Assembly (NCBI RefSeq): GCF_014642835.1
Contig: NZ_BMJA01000002.1
Location: 1,054,867-1,118,866, forward strand
DNA: 64,000 nucleotides
DNA from: Dyella nitratireducens
GTDB taxonomy: Bacteria; Pseudomonadota; Gammaproteobacteria; Xanthomonadales; Rhodanobacteraceae
Reading direction: 5' to 3'
Both the position numbers and the translations under genes were made by a program. Within the stretch, counting starts at the first letter, position 1; the number at the start of each line of letters is the position of its first letter. The notes below the pieces were generated by a model. It did not search any database. It saw nothing but the letters and a program-made list of their open reading frames with translations, and had not been told where the DNA came from. Below are positions 27,296-36,166 of the stretch, in pieces.

Positions 27296-27997
27296 ATGGA
27301 TGGGCTCGCGCAGCCGACTGAAGAGGCATTGCGGCCGTTTAGCTTTAAATGGCTGGAAGAGCGCGTTGCCGAATACGCGCAAGACGCAGACGATGCGGTT
27401 ATGACGCCGTTCGAGCGCTACGCAATGATCGGTGTGGTCGTCATAGGCGGCTTGAGCATACTCACCAATTTGTTGCTACATAATCAACTGGGTCTGCGGA
27501 TTATGCAGATTGATGCGCTATTGCAGTGGGCCTTCGTACTGGCGTTCCTTATGCGAATCAGTTATCGCGCTTGGCGTGCATATAGGCGCCAATATATGGA
27601 TATTGCGACGGAGCTTGACAGTTTTTATGTGCGTTATCAGCACGTCGTCGATGACCTGAGGACATATCCTGCATCAGAGGTCGCCAAGCACCTGCGCTAT
27701 ATTCGCGATCGAAAAGCATCGCTGATTTATCGGCATGCCCTGCTGAGCGGCGGCATGGAAAAAATTGGCATTCTGCCATTGCTGGCGCTGCTGTATTTCC
27801 AGCTCAAGGATTGGTCGTTCGGTGATTGGAAAGGTCTGCTTGAGCACGTTCATTTGGTTGGCTGCCTATTGCTGTGGGTACTCTTAATCACCTATGGCAT
27901 TGCCTGGTGGGTTGTTCGTGCTAAAGGGCGTCTTGATGTTTATGAGGCATTGCTGACGGAAGCCGGTGTTTTGGAAGCAGAAGATGGCGGCGCTTGA
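27296..27997 (+). CDS. Membrane protein of unknown function
   Basis: 233 residues. Two hydrophobic segments lie near 43-60 (MIGVVVIGGLSILTNLLL) and 70-86, then a cytoplasmic helical part (YRRQYMDIATELDSFYVRYQ), and two more segments near 155-170 and 185-207 (VGCLLLWVLLITYGIAWWVV). No known domain is recognised. It is the first gene after a repeat element and precedes several small orphan genes on the same strand. ATG 27296 follows CAGGGGACCCGT. Confidence 0.65.
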   Translation: MDGLAQPTEEALRPFSFKWLEERVAEYAQDADDAVMTPFERYAMIGVVVIGGLSILTNLLLHNQLGLRIMQIDALLQWAFVLAFLMRISYRAWRAYRRQYMDIATELDSFYVRYQHVVDDLRTYPASEVAKHLRYIRDRKASLIYRHALLSGGMEKIGILPLLALLYFQLKDWSFGDWKGLLEHVHLVGCLLLWVLLITYGIAWWVVRAKGRLDVYEALLTEAGVLEAEDGGA

Positions 27998-28159
27998 TTG
28001 CACAGGCTCATCTACGATAAACCCAATTTATGGCGATCGGGGACGTTATGGAGTTAGAAGTGGGGCTGCGTACTAATTGTGGTGCACGTTGCCTTTCATT
28101 GCTCGCTTGTGGCTTGGAGAGACGTTTAGTCGGATACTGTGACAAGCAGGGGAGGGAGC

Positions 28160-28537
28160 ATGCTCAAAACCATCACGGGCTATCTTCAAAAGGCTTTGCA
28201 GACAAAGCACACGGGAAGCGCCATGTCGCCGTTGATATGGCTCAACGGTACCGTGGGCGTTCTTTGCTTGTTGCTGGGGGCTTTTATTTCGTGGCCTAAG
28301 GGAATTGTATTTATTGTGATTGCCACAATACTCATCTTCTTTACAATGGCTGAGTACAGACGATTTGCTCGAGTTAACCCGAGAGTGCTGCAATCTGAAG
28401 CTCATCAGATTGACTTGGCAAAGCTCGATCTGATTGCGTCTAAAGGAGATGGTTTGGTATTCGATCCCGTAAGAATTGAATTAGGGCCTGAGCCAAGGCA
28501 GCTTGAGCACGACTTTGGTGCGGAGGGCTCGGAGTGA
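28160..28537 (+). CDS. Small membrane protein of unknown function
   Basis: 125 residues with two adjacent hydrophobic segments (LIWLNGTVGVLCLLLGAFIS and GIVFIVIATILIFFTMA) and a charged C-terminal tail. GGGGAGGGAGC gives a strong ribosome site for ATG 28160. Its stop overlaps the GTG start of the next gene (GTGA), so the two are translationally coupled and probably work together. No family recognised. Confidence 0.7.
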   Translation: MLKTITGYLQKALQTKHTGSAMSPLIWLNGTVGVLCLLLGAFISWPKGIVFIVIATILIFFTMAEYRRFARVNPRVLQSEAHQIDLAKLDLIASKGDGLVFDPVRIELGPEPRQLEHDFGAEGSE

Positions 28538-28809
28538 AAAACGCCTATCTATATGCCTACAGTTTGAAGAACGTCAGTCAAGACGAAATTTCCGATTTTT
28601 TCGACAAGATAGAAGGTATCGATGACTGGTTTTATTGCATCCCCAACACCATCTTTCTTGTCGGTTCCGTGCCGGCACGTATGTTATCTCAATTGGTATT
28701 ACAGCAATTTGGTAGCCACAGGCACTTCATTACGCTGATTTCAAAAAAAGCACGTGCCGGCTGGTTGCCTAAGGAATATTGGCCGAGGATTCCGAGTAAA
28801 TCCGAGTGA
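28534..28809 (+). CDS. Small soluble protein of unknown function, coupled to upstream membrane protein
   Basis: 91 residues starting at GTG 28534 within the stop codon of the upstream gene. The sequence alternates beta and helix (YLYAYSLKN, QDEISDFFDKIEG, WFYCIPNTIFLVGS, RHFITLISKKARAGWLPKEY), a pattern suggestive of a single ferredoxin-like domain. The GWLPKEYW ending is seen in uncharacterised enterobacterial proteins as I remember them. Function unknown. Confidence 0.65.
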   Translation: MKNAYLYAYSLKNVSQDEISDFFDKIEGIDDWFYCIPNTIFLVGSVPARMLSQLVLQQFGSHRHFITLISKKARAGWLPKEYWPRIPSKSE

Positions 28810-28870
28810 TTGTTCGTAGCCGGACGTGCGCGTCCGGCTAGTCAGTAGTTAGATGGCAATGGAGGCAATC

Positions 28871-29161
28871 ATGCGCAACGAAATTATTGCGGCAATCCAA
28901 GGGCGCCGCTTAATTACATTTACATACGATGGCATCGTACGAGAGGCTCAACCTTGTGCAGTTGGTATCTCACGCGCGGGTAACGAGGTTATGCGCTGCT
29001 ATCAAGTTCGAGGTGGCCACGTTACACCTGGCCACGAATGGGATTTCTGTGAGCTTTCCAAGATCCGTAGTCTCGTCATAACTGAAGACATTTTCCACAA
29101 TGACCCTCCCGGTTACCGTCGAGGTGATCGTGGCATGACAAAAATATTTGCGGAGCTTTAG
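28871..29161 (+). CDS. WYL-domain-like small protein
   Basis: 96 residues. R-R-L-I-T-F-T-Y-D-G-I-V-R-E near the N-terminus, the following CAVGISRAGNEVMRCYQVRG and the late F-C-E-L-S-K-I-R-S-L match a minimal WYL-type fold, as found in regulators that sense nucleic acids or small ligands. No HTH is attached. ATGGAGGCAATC provides a ribosome site for ATG 28871; ATG 28853 is an alternative. It lies just upstream of, and convergent with, the OLD/DUF2130 operon. Confidence 0.55.
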   Translation: MRNEIIAAIQGRRLITFTYDGIVREAQPCAVGISRAGNEVMRCYQVRGGHVTPGHEWDFCELSKIRSLVITEDIFHNDPPGYRRGDRGMTKIFAEL

Positions 29162-29293
29162 TGGCGAGCTGCTTTCAGCCCTAAACGGCGGTACCGCACG
29201 GCTGTATGAATGACCAAATTTGGGCGGGAGCTAGCGCCCTGCACTGTATAGGTCCGCGTATCAAAGACGCGTTTCGGACATGGATAATTTGAT

Positions 29294-30910
29294 TCACTCC
29301 GCATCGGAAGGACTTTCATTCTTGAGTTCGGCGAATTTGGCCGCCATCGTCGGATTGCCACGAGTCAGCTTCTTGATCGTGACGTCCTGAGCCTTGTCGT
29401 TCGCAAGGCGGAGGTTGCGGTCTGCGCCAAGCAGGGCATCCTTGGTCTTCTGTAGATGGTCGATCGACTTATCTATCTCATCGATCGCTGTTTGAAAGCG
29501 CCTGGAGGCGATGTCATAATTCTTAGCAAATGCCCCTTTGAACGATTCAAGTTCAGTCTCGAAGTTTGTGATGTCTATGTTCTGCGCCTTAACGAGTGCC
29601 AGCTCCGACTTGTACTTGAGCGAGTTCATCGCCGCATTGCGCAGAAGGGTGATGATTGGAAGAAAGAATTGCGGTCGGACGACGTACATTTTTGGGTAGC
29701 GGTGGAATACGTCAACGATTCCAGTATTGTAGAGCTCACTGTCGGGTTCTAGCAGGGAGACAAGTACTGCATACTCGCACCCCTTTTCGGTGCGATCCTT
29801 GTCGAGCTCCTTCAGGAAGTCTTCGTTTTTGTTCTTTGTCGCGGTGTGATCATTCTCGTTCTTCATTTCGAACATGATTGAGACGATCTCAGTGCCAGTC
29901 TCATCCGAGTCGCGAAAGATGTAGTCACCTTTGCTGCCAGTCCTCGCGTCATTGTCTTTCTCGAAATATGCTCTTGGAAACGCCGTCGCTCGAATGCGGT
30001 TGAATTCGGTCTCGCAGTGCTGTTCGAGGGTTTCGCCAACCATCTTGGTCGACAGGCGAGCTTTCATGTCCCGGAGGCGCTCGATCATGTCATCGCGATC
30101 CTTGATCTGCGTCTCGTATTTGTCCTTAAGCGACTTCTCGGCAAGCTGCTTCTCAAGCTCTGACCGCTCAAGGCCGCCCTTTAGTTCGTCGCGCTCTTTC
30201 TCGACCTTATTAACTGCCTCGGTGATCGCGAGCTTCTGCGCAACCTCGATAGCATCGAGCTTGGCTTTTAGCCCTTGGATCTCGGTGTTCTTTATAGCAG
30301 CAGCTCTCTGAAGTTCGTGCACAAGTTTCGCCTCTGCTAGCTCGGAAGCGGCTTGCCTTTCTTGCTTCGTCTGCTCGAGTTCGTTAGCGAGTGCATCACG
30401 CTCCTTTTCCACAACACCCAGCGCTTCGTTTACCGCGAGCTTCCGCTCGACTTCACTCGCATCGAGCTTAGCCTTCAATTCCTGGATCTCAGCATCCTTC
30501 GTAGTCGTAGCCCTCTGTAGTTCGTTCGCAAGTTTCGCCTCTGCTAGCTCGGAAGCGGCTTGTTTTTCTTGTTTCGTCTGCTTGAGTTCGTTGGCGAGTG
30601 TGTCACGCTCCTTTTCCACGACACCCAGAGCCTCGCTTACGGCAAGCTTCCGCTCAACTTCACCGGCATCGAGCTTGGCCTTCAGCTCCTGGATCTCGGC
30701 ATCCTTGACCGCGGCGGCATTTTGTAATTCGCTGGTGACTTTGGTCTTGGCTAGCTCGATGGCATTCCGCTTGTCCTGCTCGGCAAGCTCAAGTCGCTCG
30801 TGCAGTTGCCGCTCGAACTCGCTGTCGTGAACCTGTTTCAGGATATCCGCGTATCCGGCCTCGTCAATCTTGAATGCTTTCCCGCAGTGCGGGCAGATGA
30901 TTTCATGCAT
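29294..30910 (-). CDS. DUF2130 family protein with long coiled coil
   Basis: 538 residues. The N-terminal zinc-ribbon-like [10 protein letters not shown] is followed by a coiled coil (about 30-280) containing three tandem 69-residue repeats (residues 70-138, 139-207, 208 to about 262), each opening with [11 protein letters not shown]. The C-terminal DUF2130 domain (about 290-490) shows G-D-Y-I-F-R-D (D329) and F-E-M-K-N-E (E348, K350), a pattern compatible with a PD-(D/E)xK nuclease core; that reading is my inference. It starts 2 nt after the stop codon of the OLD-family gene and is translationally coupled to it. Together they could form a DNA-targeting defence pair. Confidence 0.85.
   Translation of the reverse strand: MHEIICPHCGKAFKIDEAGYADILKQVHDSEFERQLHERLELAEQDKRNAIELAKTKVTSELQNAAAVKDAEIQELKAKLDAGEVERKLAVSEALGVVEKERDTLANELKQTKQEKQAASELAEAKLANELQRATTTKDAEIQELKAKLDASEVERKLAVNEALGVVEKERDALANELEQTKQERQAASELAEAKLVHELQRAAAIKNTEIQGLKAKLDAIEVAQKLAITEAVNKVEKERDELKGGLERSELEKQLAEKSLKDKYETQIKDRDDMIERLRDMKARLSTKMVGETLEQHCETEFNRIRATAFPRAYFEKDNDARTGSKGDYIFRDSDETGTEIVSIMFEMKNENDHTATKNKNEDFLKELDKDRTEKGCEYAVLVSLLEPDSELYNTGIVDVFHRYPKMYVVRPQFFLPIITLLRNAAMNSLKYKSELALVKAQNIDITNFETELESFKGAFAKNYDIASRRFQTAIDEIDKSIDHLQKTKDALLGADRNLRLANDKAQDVTIKKLTRGNPTMAAKFAELKNESPSDAE
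30125..30703 (-). repeat. Three tandem 207-bp coding repeats in the DUF2130 gene
   Basis: Copies lie at 30703-30497, 30496-30290 and (partial, diverged) 30289 to about 30125. The first two differ by only a few residues, so this coiled-coil segment is recently duplicated and may vary in length between strains. Confidence 0.8.
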
Positions 30911-30912
30911 GA

Positions 30913-32793
30913 CTATTTACCCTCCGCTTTGGCCAATATCTGCAGGAGCACTTCTGGTACCGCACCTTCTGCCTTGAGTGTTGCGGTCCGGTACGCGAGT
31001 TGATTCTTCGAGAGACTGATACCTGCAGCAGTCTCGACGTTGTTACAGGACGTTGTCCATTCGGTCCAGTTCGCGGAGAGAAACGCTTCAAGGTTATCCT
31101 CAAAGATCGCAACCTTGTCAGCAACGATGGCAGAGGGAAAATCTTCTTCGGTTCGACCGAAGTACCTCAAGGCTATGCGATTTGATGCTACATGGCTGTG
31201 CCGCTCTACATTAATCTTGTCTTGCGACTTCCCAGCAGCCTTAGCACGCGCTTCAAACCCGCCATCCGCATCGAAGAGCGCATAGACCGGAATGCCAATC
31301 AACGACAGGATCGCGTGTGCAAGTGGTATGGATGTCTTGCCTCCTACCGGAACGATGGATACGCCAGCTGCTTCAAGCGAGCCGAGAGAGGTCTTGTCAC
31401 CAATGCCGTAAAACACTGAGGACTCTGTTGTGCCCTCCACCAGGAAAGCGCGATGCGCGAAGAGCGCTACAGCAAGCTGATTCGCCACGATGGCATCGAG
31501 CTGGCGATCAACTGTATCGGCACTCAGTATCCCATTTAGCTTAGTCTTCACATCAGCAGCCGTGGCGAGGTGGACAGTAACCGTAGGCGTCGCGCCAGAC
31601 GACCTTGTCAGCCTTCTGACTTGGTCGAAATGTCGTGCTTCAAGAAAATAGGGACTATGGGTCGCATAAGTCACTTGGATGCGCTTGCTTGCGTCCTCGG
31701 CGAGTGATCGGAGCACCTTCGCGAAGGTCTGAGCTTGAATCGGGTGCTGAAAGAGTTCCGGTTCTTCGATCGCCAGACAGATGACGCCCTCTGCTGAAGC
31801 TGCTCCCGACTGCGCCAAGAGCTGGAGAGCCGAAATCAGAAGCGTGCGCTGAAAGCCATGCCCCTGTCGCTCCACAGCGGTCTCGGTTGTGCCATCCAAC
31901 ACGGCTACATCGAAGGTCGTGCGAGGTGCCTTGAGTTGTACTTCGGCAGGAGTAATCGTGACTGCCCTGCCGGGAGAGTAGGATGTGACGACCTCGTTGA
32001 GTTGTGTCGTCATGGTCTTGAGCTGCGCCTCGAATTTCTCCTCGTAGACTTTCTGTTGTCTCACGCGCGACTCCTCGACGATCTTCGCGATCTCCTCATC
32101 AGCAGCAGCACGGTCAACTGAACGCTCAAGAATCCGACCGATGATGCTTGACTTCCCGTCTATCGACTCCTCGCTCGCTCGAAGATCGGCAGTGACCAGC
32201 ACATAGTCAAAAAGGCCACTCATCTTACCGCCACTGTTGAAGCCGAAGAAGTTGGTCTGCAAGGACTCCGGAGCTTCGACTAGCTTGTCGGTATGGGCCG
32301 CCTCCCAGGTCGTCATTGCTTGATTGACGGCATCGACATTGCTCCAGGTGGGGAGACCAAGCGACGAATCTGAGGTCCGTAGATCGTTGTAAGCAGCCTT
32401 CTTATCGGCAGCCGATCCTTTGCCGCGGATGGCGTTGAATGGCGCGTAGCTCTTCGAGTTTGCAGATAGGCTTTCAGACCCATCTTGGCCGCGACGCTTC
32501 CACGCGGTGAAGGTCGTGACTCCTACTGGAGCGTACTTGCCAAGCTCATTTCGATCCTTTTCGGTGAGATCAGCGAATGTGACCTGAACCTCGATGTCTT
32601 CATCAGTCGCCCCAAAGGAGCAGTCCTTTTCTGTCAGCGAACCAAGCTTGCCGTTAAAGTACCAGTCGAGCGCACGAAGCACAGTGGACTTGCCGGCACC
32701 GTTCGGTCCAATGAATGTCGTGACGGAATCAAAGGGGATCGTCACGTCTTTCAACGTGCGGAAGTTCTTGATGCGAACGGATTGGATTTTCAT
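30913..32793 (-). CDS. OLD-family ATP-dependent endonuclease (AAA ATPase + TOPRIM)
   Basis: 626 residues. N-terminal ABC-type ATPase with Walker [11 protein letters not shown] (G29-S36) and Walker [12 protein letters not shown] near 280; [12 protein letters not shown] is the adjacent helix. A C-terminal TOPRIM domain has A-F-L-V-E-G-T-T-E and Y-A-L-F-D-A-D-G-G, the metal-binding acidic residues of OLD nucleases. Members of this superfamily act in phage exclusion (P2 Old) and in Gabija (GajA). No UvrD-like helicase (GajB) is next to it, so it is not a standard Gabija pair. The 2-nt gap to the DUF2130 gene indicates one operon. Confidence 0.88.
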   Translation of the reverse strand: MKIQSVRIKNFRTLKDVTIPFDSVTTFIGPNGAGKSTVLRALDWYFNGKLGSLTEKDCSFGATDEDIEVQVTFADLTEKDRNELGKYAPVGVTTFTAWKRRGQDGSESLSANSKSYAPFNAIRGKGSAADKKAAYNDLRTSDSSLGLPTWSNVDAVNQAMTTWEAAHTDKLVEAPESLQTNFFGFNSGGKMSGLFDYVLVTADLRASEESIDGKSSIIGRILERSVDRAAADEEIAKIVEESRVRQQKVYEEKFEAQLKTMTTQLNEVVTSYSPGRAVTITPAEVQLKAPRTTFDVAVLDGTTETAVERQGHGFQRTLLISALQLLAQSGAASAEGVICLAIEEPELFQHPIQAQTFAKVLRSLAEDASKRIQVTYATHSPYFLEARHFDQVRRLTRSSGATPTVTVHLATAADVKTKLNGILSADTVDRQLDAIVANQLAVALFAHRAFLVEGTTESSVFYGIGDKTSLGSLEAAGVSIVPVGGKTSIPLAHAILSLIGIPVYALFDADGGFEARAKAAGKSQDKINVERHSHVASNRIALRYFGRTEEDFPSAIVADKVAIFEDNLEAFLSANWTEWTTSCNNVETAAGISLSKNQLAYRTATLKAEGAVPEVLLQILAKAEGK

Positions 32794-33020
32794 TGCAGGT
32801 TCCGGCTCCTTGTGCGTTTTGCCGACGTCACCGCGCGGCTCGCTTCGCGCTAACCCTTTGGTGCTTTTTCATCGAGCACCTCCGTGCGAGGATTGTCCTT
32901 GCTTTTAGGCATCCGTTAAATCAGATGTGGCCCAAGTTAGCCCCACCTTTCACACGCGCCGCAAATGACTGGAAGCCCAAGCTGAATCACTATCTGTCAC
33001 CAAAGAGATAAGGAAAACCA

Positions 33021-34346
33021 ATGTTGAAGCGATGGCTCGCGCTCGCCGCGATCAGCATGGCACTCGGTGTAGCGTACACCGAGCAAGCCGCCGCTAACGA
33101 CGCACCACACCGACAACTAGCTGAGGAAACCTGCAGCGCCCTGAAGCAGGCTGCTACGGCGATTCCCGGCAATGGCCCGATGATCCTGCCTAGCTATCCC
33201 GACATGCAAGGCGACGCCCCTGCCGCACGGGCCTTGCAGAACGTGGGCTTTGTCTACGACAACGCTTTGGCTGGCATCGCGCTCAGTGCTTGCGGTGCGC
33301 CCGAGCAGGCACGCCGTATCGCGGATGCCTTGCTGTTGGCGCCGGCCAGCGATGTGACTTACAAGGATGGGCGCCTGCGCAATGCCTATCGAAGCGGCGC
33401 GGTGCAGAACGACAAGGTGGTGTTGCCCGGCTATTGGCAAAAGCAGGGCAACTATTGGAGCCAGGACCCATACCAGACCGGCAGTGCCTCGGGGAACCTG
33501 GCCTGGGCTGCATTGCTGCTGTTGACGGTCTACGACAACACGCACGACACGCGTTACCTCGACGGTGCGGTGGTGCAGTTGAAATGGATTGCCGCGCACA
33601 CCGCCAACTCCGTAGTACCCGCAGGCTACGAAGGCGGCGTGTTTGGCTATGACAACAAACAGATCGTTCAGCACTGGAAGTCGACAGAGCATCACATCGA
33701 CATCTACGCCGCTGCGACCTGGGCCAATCGCGAACGTGCCGACCCCGCGATAGCGCGGCAGGCGCAGATCGCACGCGCCTTCGTCACAGCGATGTGGGAC
33801 GGTCGCCAGCAGCGCTTCTTCGTCGGCACCGGCGAGGATGGCAAGACCATTGAGCGCCACAAGTCCGGGCTGGATCAAGAAATCTGGCCGCTGCTTGCTT
33901 TCCAGCTGTATCCGCCGGCATGGAATTCGGTATGGGCCTTTGTCGATGCCAACCATCGCAGCGGTGACGGCTACGGCTTTGAGCGCCAGCCCGACGGCAT
34001 GTGGACCGAAGGCACCAGCCAGGTCGCGGCCGCGTTGCAGGCCAGCGGCAAGCCGGTGCCGGACAGCCTTTGGTTGGCGATCCGTGCGCAGCGAGGTGCC
34101 AACGGCATGCTGTACGCGACGCCGCAGCAGCGCATCACCACCTCCTTTGCGATCGGCCCTACCTCCACCTACGATGATTTTTTCTACTACCATGACCCGC
34201 ACCTGGGCGCGACCGCTTGGGCCGCACTGGCCGCCAAAGGTTGGAACCCATTCGTTGGTCAACCTATCGGGTACCCGAATCAGCGCGACCCGAACGCCCG
34301 TGCGCCGCACGCACAGAGGCAGGGCGTTACTGATCCGGCTCAGTAA
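33021..34346 (+). CDS. Secreted six-hairpin glycosidase-like protein
   Basis: 441 residues with a signal peptide (KRWLALAAISMALGVAYTEQ, cleavage near AAA-ND). The body is helical with repeated W/Y-rich turns (YDNALAGIALSACG, SASGNLAWAALLLLTVYDNT, HHIDIYAAATWAN, GYGFERQPDGMWTEGTSQVA), as in (alpha/alpha)6-barrel enzymes such as GH88/GH105 or GH8-like proteins. The exact family and substrate are not clear. AAGGAAAACCA precedes ATG 33021. It is divergent from the OLD operon and followed by an unrelated zinc-ribbon membrane protein. Confidence 0.65.
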   Translation: MLKRWLALAAISMALGVAYTEQAAANDAPHRQLAEETCSALKQAATAIPGNGPMILPSYPDMQGDAPAARALQNVGFVYDNALAGIALSACGAPEQARRIADALLLAPASDVTYKDGRLRNAYRSGAVQNDKVVLPGYWQKQGNYWSQDPYQTGSASGNLAWAALLLLTVYDNTHDTRYLDGAVVQLKWIAAHTANSVVPAGYEGGVFGYDNKQIVQHWKSTEHHIDIYAAATWANRERADPAIARQAQIARAFVTAMWDGRQQRFFVGTGEDGKTIERHKSGLDQEIWPLLAFQLYPPAWNSVWAFVDANHRSGDGYGFERQPDGMWTEGTSQVAAALQASGKPVPDSLWLAIRAQRGANGMLYATPQQRITTSFAIGPTSTYDDFFYYHDPHLGATAWAALAAKGWNPFVGQPIGYPNQRDPNARAPHAQRQGVTDPAQ

Positions 34347-34416
34347 TTTAAAATCGTCATCTTTAAAAGCGGAAAATCCCAATCAGAGCAATTCAATCGA
34401 AACAGGGGAAGGGGAG

Positions 34417-35367
34417 ATGGGAACCATATGTGAAGCTTGTGGTTACGAAAGAAAACCAACGGATCAGGCACCTGATTGGGAATGTCCCTCTTGCGGCAAG
34501 GCTTATGTAAAAACCTCGCATGAACCGCACGGTTCGCTTTCGGGCTCAGCTCCAGGTTTTCCCTCTGAGTCAGGTCATCGACTGGACGGAGGGCTTGCCT
34601 ACCAGCAAGTGCAGAGCGGATCTGCTTTTAACGAGCCAGGGAAATCTAATAGTAGGTATGGATGGATACTTGGCGTTATTTTCGCAGCCATATTTATTTG
34701 GGGTATCCCGATTCTTAGCAACCCGTCATCGGCCTCCGCCATTTTGTTGCACGGCACGCTTGGACTCGTGTGCATTGTGTGCATCGCCCTCTGGGGAATA
34801 GTTATTGTCGCAAGGCGCTTAGGTGCAAATGTCGACCCCAATAGCCCATCGTCGCGATTTGCATTTCTTGCAAAATTTTTTGCGCTGTTTTGTTCAGTAT
34901 TTTTTATCCTTTCGGCAATTTGGCTGCGAAGCCAAGAGCATGCCGAGATCAAAATCCAGACCAATGGTCAACGGGTGATGGCGGATGTCGTCCGTATTTA
35001 TACAGGGTCCTGCGGCAAACACTCTTGCAGCATAAACGTGGAATATACGTTTACGCCGACGTCTGGAACCGGAGGATCGCAACTTATACATGGTTATGCT
35101 GACCTCGGGACAAGCAACCGTCCGAATGACCCAAATCTCGTCTACGCCCGAACAAATCAGCGCGTCCCCATTGCCTATGAAGTTGACCATCCTCAAGTAT
35201 CGGCACTGAACTTCAATGACGATGTTTTTCGTCTCGATCATTCTGAAAGCTACCATCGAACCGTAGGTTTAACGGGCGCAATTTTCCTAGGAATTTTTTT
35301 GATAGGCCTTGCGATATCAGGGCTTAGCGTTTGGTCGAATTCTGGCAGGCAATCAAACCTGGATTGA
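34417..35367 (+). CDS. Zinc-ribbon membrane protein with DUF3592-like domain
   Basis: 316 residues. N-terminal zinc ribbon (C-E-A-C-G ... C-P-S-C-G), a Ser/Gly-rich linker, transmembrane segments near 88-105, 114-133 and 155-172, an extracytoplasmic beta domain (QRVMADVVRIYTGSC, then CSINVEYTFTP) resembling DUF3592, and a last transmembrane helix near 288-307. Two cysteines in GSCGKHSC could pair. AGGGGAAGGGGAG is a strong ribosome site for ATG 34417. Function unknown. Confidence 0.65.
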   Translation: MGTICEACGYERKPTDQAPDWECPSCGKAYVKTSHEPHGSLSGSAPGFPSESGHRLDGGLAYQQVQSGSAFNEPGKSNSRYGWILGVIFAAIFIWGIPILSNPSSASAILLHGTLGLVCIVCIALWGIVIVARRLGANVDPNSPSSRFAFLAKFFALFCSVFFILSAIWLRSQEHAEIKIQTNGQRVMADVVRIYTGSCGKHSCSINVEYTFTPTSGTGGSQLIHGYADLGTSNRPNDPNLVYARTNQRVPIAYEVDHPQVSALNFNDDVFRLDHSESYHRTVGLTGAIFLGIFLIGLAISGLSVWSNSGRQSNLD

Positions 35368-35449
35368 GGGGATTTCGCGGACGGTGATCAATCCGTCCAT
35401 AACGGTTCAATTCCAACCTGAAACGAACATTCGCCAGGACGCGTAGCCA

Positions 35450-35937
35450 ATGCATCGAACAACTCTCCACTACAACAAGCCGCTCCTTCGCCAAGCCGTG
35501 CGCGGCTTCTGGTGGCGCGTCGTTGGTTTTCGCCTTCTCATCGCTTTTGCTGTGGTCGCCTTTGGCCTCGTCGATTTAATTCACGAAGGTGACACTTCCT
35601 GGTTCACGGGGGTGTTGGGTAGCGTCTTCGTTTTCGGAATCTGCTTCCTAATCGCGCTGTACGCTGTCCATTACCGCAACGCGGTTCAAAAGCTAAGGGC
35701 CATGGGCGTTCCTCAAGGAACGCTTGAGGCTCTGATAACACTTTGTCGCTATCTTCCGGCGCCGGTACAGCATCAATCCCGTGGTCAGCCATTACGGAGA
35801 TATGGCAATTCAAAACATGCTGGCTGCTCCTGCTTTCCAAATCGCAGTTCGTCACTCTTCCGCTCGCAGACGTGAGGCCGGAGTTGGCAGCTTTTATTCT
35901 TGAACGGGTCCAGGCTTCAGGCGGTAAAGTCAGCTAA
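35450..35937 (+). pseudogene. YcxB-like membrane protein gene, frameshifted
   Basis: The 5' part (from ATG 35450) encodes a basic N-terminus and two hydrophobic segments (FRLLIAFAVVAFGLVDLI; GSVFVFGICFLIALYAVHYR) and stays on family pattern to KLRAMGVPQGTLEA. The expected continuation SDNTLSLSSGAGTASIPWSA and the end ITEIWQFKTCWLLLLSKSQF, LPLADVRPELAAFILERV lie in the next frame. A single-base deletion near 35731 explains both. The full-length product resembles YcxB-like proteins. Either this is a real pseudogene or a sequencing error. Confidence 0.7.
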
Positions 35938-36166
35938 TTGGATTAGCGTCCGGCCTGGTTATGCTGAATCAATTTCCAATCAGTAATTTTCAAATTAGCC
36001 ATGGAAGCGTCATATAGGCGGGGTAGGGTTCCTGACGCTGAGATGGGAATTTGTTCGATCGTAGTAATGAGTTTTTTTGGGTTTTATCGGCAAGCGCAGA
36101 CATACCGTGTCTTGCGGTGTTTTGCATTTGTCAGTTCATCCTTTCCCTAGGACACAGGAGTGTGAC

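Noticed and set aside
30913-32793. Calling the OLD-type gene a Gabija gajA
   Set aside because: Gabija needs an adjacent UvrD-like helicase (gajB). The coupled neighbour here is a DUF2130 protein with no helicase motifs.
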